From contig CAYWJF010000001.1 in assembly GCA_964458545.1 (NCBI GenBank), forward strand, positions 22,445 through 86,444: a stretch of 64,000 nt of DNA. Reading direction: 5' to 3'. The translations under genes and the position numbers were made by a program. The DNA is from JAYFNU01 sp964458545 (GTDB taxonomy: Bacteria; Bacillota; Clostridia; Oscillospirales; Ruminococcaceae). How positions within the stretch are numbered: the first letter of the stretch is position 1; each line of letters starts with the position of its first letter. Of this stretch, positions 34,597 to 43,505 are shown piece after piece. The notes under the pieces are model-generated. The model ran no database searches and was not told the DNA's origin. It worked only from the letters and a program-made list of their open reading frames with translations.

Positions 34597-34770
34597 TTAA
34601 GCGTTTGCGCCAAGCACGTCCGCTACGTTCTGCATCTTGTCATTTGTTGCATCACCAAGAGCGCGAAGCGCAACGATAACAACGATAGCTACGAGCGCGA
34701 TGATAAGAGCGTACTCTACCATGCCCTGACCGCTTTCTTCGTTAGAGAACCAATTAAGGAATTTCTTCAT
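34597..34770 (-). CDS. flp: Flp-type major pilin
   Basis: Main subunit of the Tad/Flp pilus. 57 residues from the ATG at 34768-34770 (GGGGAG eight bases upstream). Short leader ending ESG, predicted cleavage before QGMVEY with the conserved Glu5-Tyr6, then a hydrophobic helix (ALIIALVAIVVIVALRAL) and a short polar C-terminus. Size and motif are typical of Flp pilins. Expected to be processed by the prepilin peptidase encoded upstream. Confidence 0.93.
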   Translation of the reverse strand: MKKFLNWFSNEESGQGMVEYALIIALVAIVVIVALRALGDATNDKMQNVADVLGANA

Positions 34771-34839
34771 AAGTAAATCTCCCCTTCGTTTATTTAATAA
34801 TTCTTCGTATAATTGATAATTATACATAACTGTACAATT

Positions 34840-34868
34840 ATAATATCACTATATTTTTCAAAATTCAA
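34840..34868 (-). promoter_or_regulatory. Promoter of flp
   Basis: Minus strand TTGAAT (34863-34868), 17-bp spacer, TATTAT (34840-34845), so flp and downstream genes can be transcribed without the peptidase gene. Confidence 0.65.
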
Positions 34869-34934
34869 CGGCAATCTTACAGAATACCTACCGAATTTTG
34901 ACGAATTTTTGTAACATAATAACTAAAATTTTCG

Positions 34935-35761
34935 TTATTTAGCTACAATGTAACAGATATAGACCATTCCACAGACTATTCCCGCCGACAAAAACGGAGC
35001 GTATGGAAACATACTTTTTATGTTAAGCTTATTCACTAAAAGACCGATAAGTATAAACGCGAGGATGGTTACAGCGAGCACCGCCAGCCCCGCGGCTATG
35101 CCGGTAAGCCCCAAAATAGCACCCATAGCGCCCGCGAGCTTAACGTCGCCAGCGCCAACCTTGCCAAGACCGATAATAAGCCCGACTGTAATAAAAATGA
35201 GCATTGCGCCGAGCATAGTTAGGAAGGAGAAGAGCAAGCCTTTTTTAAAGCCAAACATTATCGTTTGAAGCGTAAGCCCCAAAACCGCAAGGACGATAAC
35301 CGCCTCGTTGGGGATAATATGTATCCGCGCGTCTATTATAGCGACGGTAATAGCCAAAAAGGCAATAACGCAAGCAATAATTAACGAGGGAAGGGATACA
35401 TAGAACCGCGCGAGAAGATACCAGACCGCGCCGTTAAGCAGCGCGAAGGCGGCTAAAACGGTCCACGCGGAGAAGAAGGCGCTTTCTTTAAGCTTTTCGT
35501 TTTTACAGGACAGCTTATACGCCGAGACCTTTTCACTCAGCGGAACTATAAACAGCCCCGCCGCTATCCCGATAAAGGCGGTTATCATCTGCGCGGTTGT
35601 ANNNNNNNNNNNNNNNNNNNNNNNNNNNNNNNNNNNNNNNNNNNNNNNNNNNNNNNNNNNNNNNNNNNNNNNNNNNNNNNNNNNNNNNNNNNNNNNNNNN
35701 NTATAAACAGCCCCGCCGCTATCCCGATAAAGGCGGTTATCATCTGCGCGGTTGTACTCAT
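34935..35761 (-). CDS. tadV: Prepilin peptidase TadV/CpaA, interrupted by an assembly gap
   Basis: Cleaves and readies Flp and TadE prepilins. The gene contains 100 N plus a 55-bp duplicate. Removing both (155 bp) joins the frame and gives 223 residues, with start ATG at 35759-35761 reading MSTTAQMITAFIG. The aspartic peptidase motifs are present: the first Asp in VAIIDARIHIIPNE and the second in GAGDVKLAGAMG. Six or so membrane helices. The longer frame running past the gap to 35900 is an artefact. Confidence 0.88.
35547..35601. repeat. 55-bp exact duplicate, left of gap (assembly overlap)
   Basis: Identical to 35702-35756. Lies at the end of the left contig within tadV. Confidence 0.95.
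35602..35701. other. Assembly gap of 100 N
   Basis: Exactly 100 N flanked by the same 55 bp on both sides. The flanks show the contigs overlap, so the true gap length is zero or negative. Confidence 0.97.
35702..35756. repeat. 55-bp exact duplicate, right of gap (assembly overlap)
   Basis: Second copy of the sequence at 35547-35601. Confidence 0.95.
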
Positions 35762-35816
35762 CTTTGCACCTCTGTTTTATGTTTTGTTTTCTGTAAGACG
35801 TTTTTTGCGTCGGTGG

Positions 35817-35867
35817 GTAAATTTCGCCGTTTTCAGCATTACTGTAAATTTCGCCGTTTTCAGTATT
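35817..35867. repeat. 27-bp tandem direct repeat, two copies
   Basis: GTAAATTTCGCCGTTTTCAG recurs at 35817-35836 and 35844-35863 with the following bases nearly equal. It lies between tadV and htpG; function not evident. Confidence 0.75.
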
Positions 35868-35933
35868 GAAATTGCGCTTGAAGAGCGCAAAGGCGAACAT
35901 TTACTTAGCGCAATCGCAGTAGCGATTGCGGTT

Positions 35934-37817
35934 TTACATAAGCTCACAGATTAAATTCGAGAACTCCACCGCGTCTTCAACGGGAAGCCCCTCAATTAAC
36001 AGCGCCTGATTATATAAAAGCTTCGCGTACTTTCCTACCGTTTCCTTGTTCGTCTCGAAGAGCGAGCCGAGCTTCTGGAAAACGGGGTGCGCGGGGTTAA
36101 TCTCAAGCACACGCTGCGCCTTCACGCTGTTTTCCGCGCCGGGCATAGAGGAAAGTATCTTCTCCATTTCAATTGAGACCGCACCCTCGGAGGTTAAGCA
36201 GACGGGGTAGGTTTTAAGCTTGTTAGATACGCGCACCTCGCTCACCTTGCCCTCAAGCGCGTCCTTCATACATTCAAAGAGGTCCTTGCTTTCTTCCTTC
36301 TTCTTTTCAAGCTCCTTCTTTTCTTCCTCGGTTTCAAGCCCGAGGTCTGCGCTCGAAATAGAAAGGAAGGGCTTACCCTCGTATTCACGGAGCATTCCCG
36401 TGAGGAACTCGTCCACCTCGTCGGTCATACAGAGTATATCGAAGCCCTTGTCGCGCACAAGCTCCGCTTGCGGAAGCTTGGAAAGCTTCTCCACGCTCTC
36501 GCCCGCCGCGTAGTATATCTTCTCTTGGTTTTCGGGCATAGCGTCGCGGTATTCCTTAAGGCTTACATACTTACCGTCGGATACGCGGCGGAAGATAAGC
36601 AGCTCTTCAAGTGTTCCGCGCGCCGCGCCAAAGGTCTTATAAATACCATATTTTAAGGTAATACCGAAACTATCGAAGAACTTTTCATAATCCGCGCGGC
36701 GCTCCGCCATCATCTCGACAAGCTCCTTCTTTATACGCTTTTCAAGCGCGGTGCGTATTACCGTAAGGTGTCCGTCGTTCTGAAGAGCCTCGCGGGAGAT
36801 ATTGAGCGACACGTCCTGCGTATCGACAAGCCCCTTAACAAAGCCGAAATACTCGGGCAGAAGCTCGGGGCATTTCTCCATAATCATTACGTTGCTGGTG
36901 TAAAGGGTAAGTCCCCGCTCAAACTCCTTGGTGTAGTAATCGAAATCGGGCTTTTCGGGGATAAACATTAGGGCGTAATATTCGGTGCTGCCCTCGCTGT
37001 GCTGATGGATAATGCCGATAGGCTCCTTGTTATCGTAGAAGCGGTGGTAGAAGCTCTTGTACTCCTCGTCGGTTACCTCTTTCTTCTGTCGCTTCCAAAG
37101 GGGAACCATACTGTTGAGTGTTTCGTTTTCAACGTAGGTCTCATACTCGTCGCTTCCCTCTTTTTTGCGGGATTTCGGCATATCAAGCTTTATCGGGTAG
37201 CGTACATAGTCAGAGTATTTTTTGACCGTGTCGCGAATCCAGTACTCGTCGGCATACTCCGAGAAGTTGTTGCCGTCCGTGTCGTCCTTAAGCTCCAACG
37301 TAATAGTGGTGCCGACCTCTTTTTTGTCGCACGGCTCTATCGTGTAGCCATCCACGCCCGAAGAGGTCCAGATATTCGCCGTCTTCTCGCCATAGGCGCG
37401 GCTTACGACGGTTATCTTCTTCGCTACCATAAAGGCGGAATAGAAGCCGACGCCGAACTGACCGATAATCTCTATATCGCTCTTCTTCTCGTTGTCCTCG
37501 TTCTCCTGCGTGAATTTACGCGAGCCGCTGCGGGCTATTGTGCCGAGGTTGTCCTCAAGGTCGAAGGCGTTCATACCTATGCCGTTATCGGCTATGGTGA
37601 TGGTGCGCTTCTCCTTATCGACTGAAAGGTTTATGGCGTAGTCCGAGCGCTTAAGCTTCACCTTTTGGTCGGTGAGCGACTTAAAATATAGCTTGTCTAT
37701 CGCGTCGCTCGCGTTAGAGATAAGCTCGCGCAGAAAGATTTCGCGGTTAGTGTAGATTGAATTAATCATCAAGTCGAGCACACGCTTCGACTCGGTCTTA
37801 AACTGCCTTTTTCCCAT
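35934..37817 (-). CDS. htpG: Chaperone protein HtpG (Hsp90)
   Basis: ATP-dependent chaperone of the cytoplasm. 627 residues from the ATG at 37815-37817 (GGAGG upstream). GHKL ATPase motifs: NREIFLRELISNASDAIDK, ITIADNGIGM, and GQFGVGFYSAFMVA; then the middle-domain blocks GFVKGLVDTQDVSLNISRE and C-terminal dimerisation domain. It is controlled by a perfect CIRCE operator, unlike B. subtilis htpG. Confidence 0.97.
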   Translation of the reverse strand: MGKRQFKTESKRVLDLMINSIYTNREIFLRELISNASDAIDKLYFKSLTDQKVKLKRSDYAINLSVDKEKRTITIADNGIGMNAFDLEDNLGTIARSGSRKFTQENEDNEKKSDIEIIGQFGVGFYSAFMVAKKITVVSRAYGEKTANIWTSSGVDGYTIEPCDKKEVGTTITLELKDDTDGNNFSEYADEYWIRDTVKKYSDYVRYPIKLDMPKSRKKEGSDEYETYVENETLNSMVPLWKRQKKEVTDEEYKSFYHRFYDNKEPIGIIHQHSEGSTEYYALMFIPEKPDFDYYTKEFERGLTLYTSNVMIMEKCPELLPEYFGFVKGLVDTQDVSLNISREALQNDGHLTVIRTALEKRIKKELVEMMAERRADYEKFFDSFGITLKYGIYKTFGAARGTLEELLIFRRVSDGKYVSLKEYRDAMPENQEKIYYAAGESVEKLSKLPQAELVRDKGFDILCMTDEVDEFLTGMLREYEGKPFLSISSADLGLETEEEKKELEKKKEESKDLFECMKDALEGKVSEVRVSNKLKTYPVCLTSEGAVSIEMEKILSSMPGAENSVKAQRVLEINPAHPVFQKLGSLFETNKETVGKYAKLLYNQALLIEGLPVEDAVEFSNLICELM

Positions 37818-37846
37818 TTTGCTTTCGCCTCCGGAATTATTATGCT

Positions 37847-37873
37847 TTAGCACTCGCAGTTCTTGAGTGCTAA
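37847..37873. promoter_or_regulatory. CIRCE operator (HrcA site) of htpG
   Basis: Perfect TTAGCACTC-N9-GAGTGCTAA. It begins a few bases after the -10 hexamer and covers the predicted transcript start, so HrcA binding should block initiation. Confidence 0.96.
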
Positions 37874-37877
37874 AATT

Positions 37878-37906
37878 AGTTTACGCCATTTAAAAAGAAA
37901 AATCAA
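37878..37906 (-). promoter_or_regulatory. Promoter of htpG
   Basis: Minus strand TTGATT (37901-37906), 17-bp spacer, TAAACT (37878-37883), directly upstream of CIRCE. Confidence 0.75.
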
Positions 37907-37916
37907 TAGCTAAAGT

Positions 37917-38288
37917 CTATCTTTGTTTAAGCACCCGCCCGTGCTCGTCGGTAAAGCTGCCCGTAACAATCATAATTATGTCTATAATCACACCTATTCC
38001 AAAAACGCCGGCAGTAAGAAGCCAAAGCACGCCCGTGCCAATCTTTCCGACGTAAAAACGATGAACGCCAAGACCGCCGACAAGGATAGACAGAAGAAGC
38101 GCCGTGAGCCAGTCCTTATCGGAAACGCCCGCTAAAGGCGCGTAAGTATATTGTGGAGCGCCGTTATACTGAGGCGCGCTTGTGTACTGCGGGGTGGTGC
38201 CACGTGTGCTTGAAACTCCGCTTCCGCAAGCGGGACAGAACATATCGCCGTCGTTCATCTGCTTTCCGCAGTTAGTACAAAAAGACAT
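37917..38288 (-). CDS. Zinc-ribbon TM2-domain membrane protein
   Basis: Unknown function. 123 residues: N-terminal zinc ribbon (FCTNCGKQMNDGDMFCPACG), a Gln/Tyr/Pro-rich linker with three similar PQY-type repeats (PQYTSA, PQYNGA, PQYTYA), and a TM2 domain with two helices and the hallmark GGLGVHRFYVGKIGTG turn. Third gene of the fumC-malic enzyme cluster, 11 bp downstream. Confidence 0.88.
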   Translation of the reverse strand: MSFCTNCGKQMNDGDMFCPACGSGVSSTRGTTPQYTSAPQYNGAPQYTYAPLAGVSDKDWLTALLLSILVGGLGVHRFYVGKIGTGVLWLLTAGVFGIGVIIDIIMIVTGSFTDEHGRVLKQR

Positions 38289-38299
38289 ATTCTTCTCCT

Positions 38300-39469
38300 T
38301 TACTTTTTCGCAACTCCGCTTTTAACCGCTTCCTCAGCTACTGCCTTCGCCACAGAGGCGGCAACCGATTTATCAAGCGGGCTCGGTATTACGCAGTCAG
38401 CACACAGCATATCGTCGGTGACAAGCGCCGCGAGCGCTCTCGCCGCCGCCTGCTTCATTCCCTCGGTTATGCTCCGCGCGCGAACGGAAAGTGCGCCTTT
38501 AAAGAGTCCCGGGAAAACAAGTACGTTATTTATCTGGTTCGGGAAGTCGGAACGACCCGTGCCTATAACCACCGCGCCGCCCTGCTTTGCCTCATCGGGC
38601 ATAATTTCGGGCGTAGGATTAGACATAGCGAAAACGATAGGCTCCTTCATTGTCGCTATCATTTCGGCAGTAACAATATTCGGACCCGATACGCCGATAA
38701 ATGCGTCGGCGCCCTTTAAAGCGTCGGCGAGACTCCCCTTGCGGTGCGTGCGGTTGCTTAGCTTCGCCATCTCTTTTTTAGCGTCGTTTAGACTCTCGTC
38801 GCCCTCGCAGATTATCCCCTTGCGGTCGCACATCATAATATCGCCAAAGCCCATATCAATAAGGAGCTTTCCTATCGCGATACCAGCCGCGCCCGCTCCG
38901 CTTATGACAATATTAAGCTCGCCCATCTTCTTGCCCGTAAGCTTTACGGCGTTGAGCATAGCGGCGCAAACCACTATCGCCGTACCGTGCTGGTCGTCGT
39001 GAAAGATAGGTATATCGCATATCTCCTTCAAGCGGCGCTCCACCTCGAAGCAACGCGGAGCGGAGATATCCTCAAGATTTATGCCGCCGAAGCTTTTCGA
39101 GATAAGGTATATCGTCTCAACCAGCTTGTCTACGTCGTGGGTATCCACGCATATCGGAAAAGCGTCTACGCCAGCGAATTCCTTGAATAGTACGCATTTC
39201 CCCTCCATTACGGGCATTCCCGCAGCGGGACCTATGTCGCCAAGCCCGAGTACCGCCGTGCCGTCGGTAATGACAGCTACAAGATTTCCGCGTCGTGTAA
39301 GCTCGAAGGATTTTTCGTAATCCTTTTCGATTACGCGACAGGGCTCCGCCACGCCCGGGGTATAGGCGAGCGACAAATCCTCGCGTGTTTTAATTGGATA
39401 GCGCGGCACGACCTCAATTTTTCCCTCAAGCTCGTAATGGAGCTTCAGCGCCTCTTCGTTTACATTCAT
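38300..39469 (-). CDS. Malic enzyme (NAD(P)-dependent, short form)
   Basis: Oxidatively decarboxylates malate to pyruvate, giving NAD(P)H. 389 residues, the short bacterial form: YTPGVAEPCRVI, the lysine/Asp region VITDGTAVLGLGDIGPAAGMPVMEGK, HDDQHGTAIV with metal ligands, and the nucleotide fold VISGAGAAGIAIGKLL. It lacks the phosphotransacetylase domain of MaeB. It follows fumC by 20 bp, so fumarate can pass to malate to pyruvate. NAD versus NADP preference is not certain. Confidence 0.94.
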   Translation of the reverse strand: MNVNEEALKLHYELEGKIEVVPRYPIKTREDLSLAYTPGVAEPCRVIEKDYEKSFELTRRGNLVAVITDGTAVLGLGDIGPAAGMPVMEGKCVLFKEFAGVDAFPICVDTHDVDKLVETIYLISKSFGGINLEDISAPRCFEVERRLKEICDIPIFHDDQHGTAIVVCAAMLNAVKLTGKKMGELNIVISGAGAAGIAIGKLLIDMGFGDIMMCDRKGIICEGDESLNDAKKEMAKLSNRTHRKGSLADALKGADAFIGVSGPNIVTAEMIATMKEPIVFAMSNPTPEIMPDEAKQGGAVVIGTGRSDFPNQINNVLVFPGLFKGALSVRARSITEGMKQAAARALAALVTDDMLCADCVIPSPLDKSVAASVAKAVAEEAVKSGVAKK

Positions 39470-39489
39470 CTCTTAACAGTTCCTTTCGT

Positions 39490-40854
39490 CTATATCATCT
39501 CTTCGGGTTTAAATACTTCGTCAAATTTCTCCTCGCTCAAAAAGCCGAGCGAGACGCACGCCTCTTTAAGCGAAACATCCTCGGCGTATGCCTTCTTCAC
39601 CGTTGCCGCCGCGTTTTCGTAGCCAATATAGGGGTTAAGCGCCGTAGCAAGCATCAGCGAATTATGCAGGTTCGCTTTCATTTTATCTCTGTTTGCGGTT
39701 ATTCCCGCCACGCAGTTTACGCGGAAGCTCTCCATAGCGTCGGTGAGAAGCCTTACCGACTGTAGAAAGTTATATATAAGCACGGGCATAAACACGTTAA
39801 GCTCGAAGTTGCCCTGTGACGCCGCAATGCCTACGGCGACGTCGTTCGCCATAACCTGTACGGCAACCATAGTCACCGCTTCACATTGGGTGGGGTTAAC
39901 CTTGCCGGGCATAATAGAGCTTCCCGGCTCATTAGCGGGTATAGTTAGCTCACCCAAGCCACAGCGCGGTCCGCTCGCGAGAAAACGAATGTCATTCGCT
40001 ATCTTCATAAGGTTCGCCGCAAGCGCCTTTAACGCGCCGTGCGCAAAGACAAGCTCGTCCTTCGAGGTCAGCGCGTGGAACTTGTTTTCGGCGGATACAA
40101 AAGATATGCCCGTAAGCTCACCTACCTTTTTCGCCACCGTTTCAGCGAATTTCGGCGGAGCGTTAAGCCCCGTACCGACGGCTGTGCCGCCGAGCGCGAG
40201 ACAGAAAAGCTTTTCGAGCGCCGCTTCAAGCATCTCTACGGGCTTTTCGACAAGCGCGCGCCAGCCGCTTATCTCCTGAGAAAAGGCTATAGGCGTCGCG
40301 TCCTGAAGGTGGGTTCTGCCTGTTTTAACAATTCCCGCATTTTCCCCTTCAAGCCTAAAAAGCTCGTCAGCAAGCCGCTTCGCCGAGGGTATAAGCTTTC
40401 TGCTTATCTCGGTGACGGCGGCGATATGCATAGCCGAGGGAAAGGTATCATTAGAGCTTTGCGACATATTGACGTGGTCGTTCGGGTGAAGTAGCTTTTC
40501 ACCTAAAAGCTCGTTTCCTACGTTCGCAACGACCTCGTTTACGTTCATATTCGTTTGGGTGCCGCTGCCCGTCTGCCAGACGGCAAGGGGGAATTCGTCG
40601 ATAAGCTCAAGCGAAATCACCTTGTCACACGCCTCGCAAATCGCTTTGCAGCTCCGCTCGTCAAGAAGCCCGAGCGAGTTATTCGCGAGCGCCGCCGCCT
40701 TTTTCAGCGTTCCAAAAGCGCTGATAATTTCGGCTGGCATCTTTTCCGTGCCTATCTTGAAATTGTTACGGCTTCTCTCGGTCTGTGCCGCCCAATATCT
40801 TTCTGCGGGCACCCGCACCTCACCCAAGGTATCCTTTTCGGTTCTGTACTTCAT
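39490..40854 (-). CDS. fumC: Class II fumarate hydratase
   Basis: Oxygen-stable, iron-free fumarase converting fumarate and malate. 454 residues with the superfamily signature GSSIMPGKVNPTQCE (about 316-330), TGSGTQTNMNVNEVVANVG and KTGRTHLQDATPIAFSQE. First gene of a cluster with malic enzyme and a TM2 protein. Confidence 0.96.
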   Translation of the reverse strand: MKYRTEKDTLGEVRVPAERYWAAQTERSRNNFKIGTEKMPAEIISAFGTLKKAAALANNSLGLLDERSCKAICEACDKVISLELIDEFPLAVWQTGSGTQTNMNVNEVVANVGNELLGEKLLHPNDHVNMSQSSNDTFPSAMHIAAVTEISRKLIPSAKRLADELFRLEGENAGIVKTGRTHLQDATPIAFSQEISGWRALVEKPVEMLEAALEKLFCLALGGTAVGTGLNAPPKFAETVAKKVGELTGISFVSAENKFHALTSKDELVFAHGALKALAANLMKIANDIRFLASGPRCGLGELTIPANEPGSSIMPGKVNPTQCEAVTMVAVQVMANDVAVGIAASQGNFELNVFMPVLIYNFLQSVRLLTDAMESFRVNCVAGITANRDKMKANLHNSLMLATALNPYIGYENAAATVKKAYAEDVSLKEACVSLGFLSEEKFDEVFKPEEMI

Positions 40855-40894
40855 TCGTTCCCCTTTTCGCCAAAATACAATTTATTATAGATTA

Positions 40895-40923
40895 AATATA
40901 TTATTAAAGTGGTTTTCCGTCAA
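40895..40923 (-). promoter_or_regulatory. Promoter of fumC
   Basis: Minus strand TTGACG (40918-40923), 17-bp spacer, TATATT (40895-40900). Confidence 0.65.
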
Positions 40924-40936
40924 GTAAAAAGGAGAA

Positions 40937-40959
40937 AACCTCCGCTGAGCGCGGAGGTT
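40937..40959 (-). terminator. Terminator of the copper operon
   Basis: AACCTCCGC / GCGGAGGTT stem, 5-nt loop, followed on the minus strand by TTCTCCTTTTT; directly after the copA stop. Confidence 0.85.
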
Positions 40960-40966
40960 CGTTTCT

Positions 40967-43174
40967 TTATCTGTTCGGTTTGAAGGCATTCAAGCGAAGG
41001 GCGTTTGTCACCACCGAAACGCTTGAAAGGCTCATCGCCGCCGCGGCAAGCATAGGATTTAGAAGCGGCCCGCCGAAAGCATAGAGCAACCCCGCCGCTA
41101 TAGGAATACCTATTACATTATAAAAGAACGCCCAAAAGAGGTTCTGCTTAATGTTTCTTACCGTAGCGCGGCTTAACTCTATCGCGTCGGGTAGATGATG
41201 AAGGTCGTTTTTTACAAGCACAACATCGGCGCTCTCTATTGCTATATCCGTGCCGCCGCTTACAGCTATTCCTACGTCCGCCGCCGCGAGTGCGGGCGCG
41301 TCGTTAATTCCGTCGCCGACCATTGCTACCCGCTTACCTGTTGTCATAAGGCTCTTTATCGCCGCCGCCTTTCCGTCGGGAAGAACGCCCGCCGTAACAG
41401 CGTCTATGCCCACCGTTTGCGCCATCGCGTTCGCGGCGCGCTCGTTGTCTCCAGTAAGCATAACTGTTTTAATACCAAGTAAATGCAGGCGGCTGAGCGC
41501 TCCCTTCGCCGTGGGGTTTACCGTATCCGACACCGCGAAAACGGCGGAAAGCTTTTTATTAACCTCAAGAAACAGCAGGCTTTTTCCGTTTTCGGTATAT
41601 TCGCTCACGTCTATTTTTTCCGCCCCGCGAATGTACTCCGCCTTGCCGACACGCACCTTCTTTTTTCCAACGGCGCACTCCACGCCGAAGCCCTGCGCCG
41701 ACATAAAGCCCTCTGACTCCGTAAGCTTTATGCCACGTTCAACCGCGAGCGCAACCACGGCGTGGGCAAGCGGATGCTCGCTTTTCTTCTCAGCCGAGGC
41801 GGTTAAGGCAACCGCTTCGTTCTCGCTGATTCTATCCGATAACATCCGTATATCCGTTACCGTCGGCTTGCCCTCGGTAATTGTGCCCGTTTTGTCGAGC
41901 ACCGCCGTATCTATTCTGCCTGCCGTCTCGAGCGCCTCGGCGTTCTTAAAAAGGATACCTAAGCTCGCGCCCTTACCCATAGCGACGATAATAGCTGTGG
42001 GTGTCGCAAGCCCCAGCGCACAAGGACAGGCTATAACAAGAACCGAAACGAAGACTTTAACAATAAAAGAAATATCCTTTCCGACGAGCGCCCATATCAC
42101 CGCCGCAAGGATTGCCGCCACTATCACAGCGGGAACAAAGACCGCTGAAATCTTATCCGCCGCGCGGGCAATGGGCGCCTTTGAGCCAGACGCTTCCCTT
42201 ACAAGCCGAACTATCTGAGAAAGCGCGGTGTTCTCACTCGTGTTTTCGCATACATATGTGACGCTACCCGAAAGATTTACCGTCGCCGCGAAAACACTGT
42301 CTCCCTCACGCTTTTCGGCGGGAAGGCTTTCGCCCGTAAGCATACTTTCGTCCGCCGCGGTAAAGCCCGAAACCACCTTACCGTCCACTGCGAAGCTTTC
42401 GCCCGGGCGCACAAGCAGAAGGTCGCCCTTCTTCACCTCGGCGACCGGGGTAATAATCTCCTCGCCTTCGCGAAGCACCGTCGCGTTTTTCGGCGAAAGG
42501 TCAATAAGCTTTCTTATCGCAAGCCCTGTCTTTCGGCGGCTTTTCATTTCAAAATACTTGCCTAAAAGTATGAGCGCGATTATCACCGCCGCGCTTTCAA
42601 AGTAAAGCCCGTGAACCGCGTGGTTGTCCCCTCGGAATATCAAAATAGTGTTATACAAGCTGTATAAAAACGCCGCCGAGGTTCCCAATGCGACAAGAGA
42701 ATCCATATTAGGCGAAAGTTTGAATAGATTTCTATAACCGATTGTATAAAACTTGTATCCCGCCGCCATAACGGGGAGAACAAGAAGCAGTTGAATTACC
42801 GCGTAAAGACGCGGGTTTACGTCGGGCGAAAGAAAGCTCGGAAAAGGCAGCGATATCATCGGCGTCATAGCTATATAGAAAAGTGGCATAGCAAAAGCAA
42901 GCGCGACGGTCAGTTTGACCCGCTGTGCTTTTAGCTCCTTTTCTTTTAGCTCCTCGGTATCGGTCTCATCAGCTACTACGAAAAAACCGGCGCGCGCAAT
43001 CGCGGCGCGCAGGTCTCCTTCGCTCACCTTGTTCGGGTCATACTTTATTGAGGCGGTTTCAGTCGCGAGGTTAACCTCAGCCGAAACGCCTGAAAGCTTA
43101 TTTAGCGACCTTTCGCAAGCGGCGCTGCAAGCCGCGCAGCTCATTCCGCCTATCCTTAACGAAAGCTTTCTCAT
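40967..43174 (-). CDS. copA: Copper-exporting P-type ATPase
   Basis: Pumps Cu(I) out of the cytoplasm. 735 residues: one heavy-metal-associated domain with GMSCAAC at 10-16, about eight membrane helices, the actuator motif TGES at 280-283, the transport motif CPC at 383-385, the phosphorylation site DKTGT at 427-431, and the hinge GDGINDAPAL near the C-terminus. The CPC motif and the upstream CopZ-like gene favour copper over zinc or cadmium. Its ATG overlaps the copZ stop by 4 bp. No CsoR or CopY gene is in the window. Confidence 0.95.
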   Translation of the reverse strand: MRKLSLRIGGMSCAACSAACERSLNKLSGVSAEVNLATETASIKYDPNKVSEGDLRAAIARAGFFVVADETDTEELKEKELKAQRVKLTVALAFAMPLFYIAMTPMISLPFPSFLSPDVNPRLYAVIQLLLVLPVMAAGYKFYTIGYRNLFKLSPNMDSLVALGTSAAFLYSLYNTILIFRGDNHAVHGLYFESAAVIIALILLGKYFEMKSRRKTGLAIRKLIDLSPKNATVLREGEEIITPVAEVKKGDLLLVRPGESFAVDGKVVSGFTAADESMLTGESLPAEKREGDSVFAATVNLSGSVTYVCENTSENTALSQIVRLVREASGSKAPIARAADKISAVFVPAVIVAAILAAVIWALVGKDISFIVKVFVSVLVIACPCALGLATPTAIIVAMGKGASLGILFKNAEALETAGRIDTAVLDKTGTITEGKPTVTDIRMLSDRISENEAVALTASAEKKSEHPLAHAVVALAVERGIKLTESEGFMSAQGFGVECAVGKKKVRVGKAEYIRGAEKIDVSEYTENGKSLLFLEVNKKLSAVFAVSDTVNPTAKGALSRLHLLGIKTVMLTGDNERAANAMAQTVGIDAVTAGVLPDGKAAAIKSLMTTGKRVAMVGDGINDAPALAAADVGIAVSGGTDIAIESADVVLVKNDLHHLPDAIELSRATVRNIKQNLFWAFFYNVIGIPIAAGLLYAFGGPLLNPMLAAAAMSLSSVSVVTNALRLNAFKPNR

Positions 43175-43377
43175 TTTACCTCAAAGCCTAAATCGTCTAT
43201 CGCCGCCTTGACGGCTTCGAGCGATATCTTGGTTTCGTCAAAAACCACCGACGTCGCGCCGTCTATGTGGTTGGCAATACATCTTTGTATGCCGTCTATT
43301 GCCTCAAGTGATTTCGTAAGCCTTCCGCTGCAATGCTCACAGGACATTCCGCTTACGCTTAGCATAACCTCAGTCAT
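43171..43377 (-). CDS. copZ: Copper chaperone CopZ
   Basis: Delivers Cu(I) to CopA. 68 residues from the ATG at 43375-43377 (GGAGG upstream), a single ferredoxin-like HMA domain with the metal site SGMSCEHCSGRL. An extra cysteine lies in GIQRCIANH, which is unusual. Translationally coupled to copA. Confidence 0.92.
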   Translation of the reverse strand: MTEVMLSVSGMSCEHCSGRLTKSLEAIDGIQRCIANHIDGATSVVFDETKISLEAVKAAIDDLGFEVK

Positions 43378-43404
43378 AAATCGCGCCTCCATAGGTTTTT
43401 TATT

Positions 43405-43413
43405 ATTATACCA
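43405..43413 (-). promoter_or_regulatory. Extended -10 promoter of copZ-copA
   Basis: Minus strand TGGTATAAT (TGN plus consensus -10 at 43405-43410). I see no good -35, and no recognisable copper operator. Confidence 0.5.
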
Positions 43414-43476
43414 CTAAAATCAGCGTTTAGCACCAACGCTCCCTTCCCCGTCGGCTCGGCTTTTTTTGACAAGCTC

Positions 43477-43505
43477 TTGACAAAGTCACACGGGCGTGTT
43501 ATATT
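43477..43505 (+). promoter_or_regulatory. Consensus promoter of the ABC-GntR operon
   Basis: TTGACA (43477-43482), 17-bp spacer, TATATT (43500-43505). The -10 hexamer overlaps the operator that follows. Confidence 0.88.

Noticed and set aside
35762..35900. N-terminal extension of TadV beyond the gap
   Set aside because: The extension depends on the artificial N and the duplicated flank; the real start is the ATG at 35759-35761.
35909..35930. Terminator after htpG
   Set aside because: CGCAATCGC / GCGATTGCG hairpin lacks a T-run on the minus strand; on the plus strand no gene needs it.
41250..42218. 322-codon open frame on the plus strand opposite copA
   Set aside because: It is a shadow of copA caused by base composition; no ribosome site and Ser/Ala/Thr-rich translation without domains.
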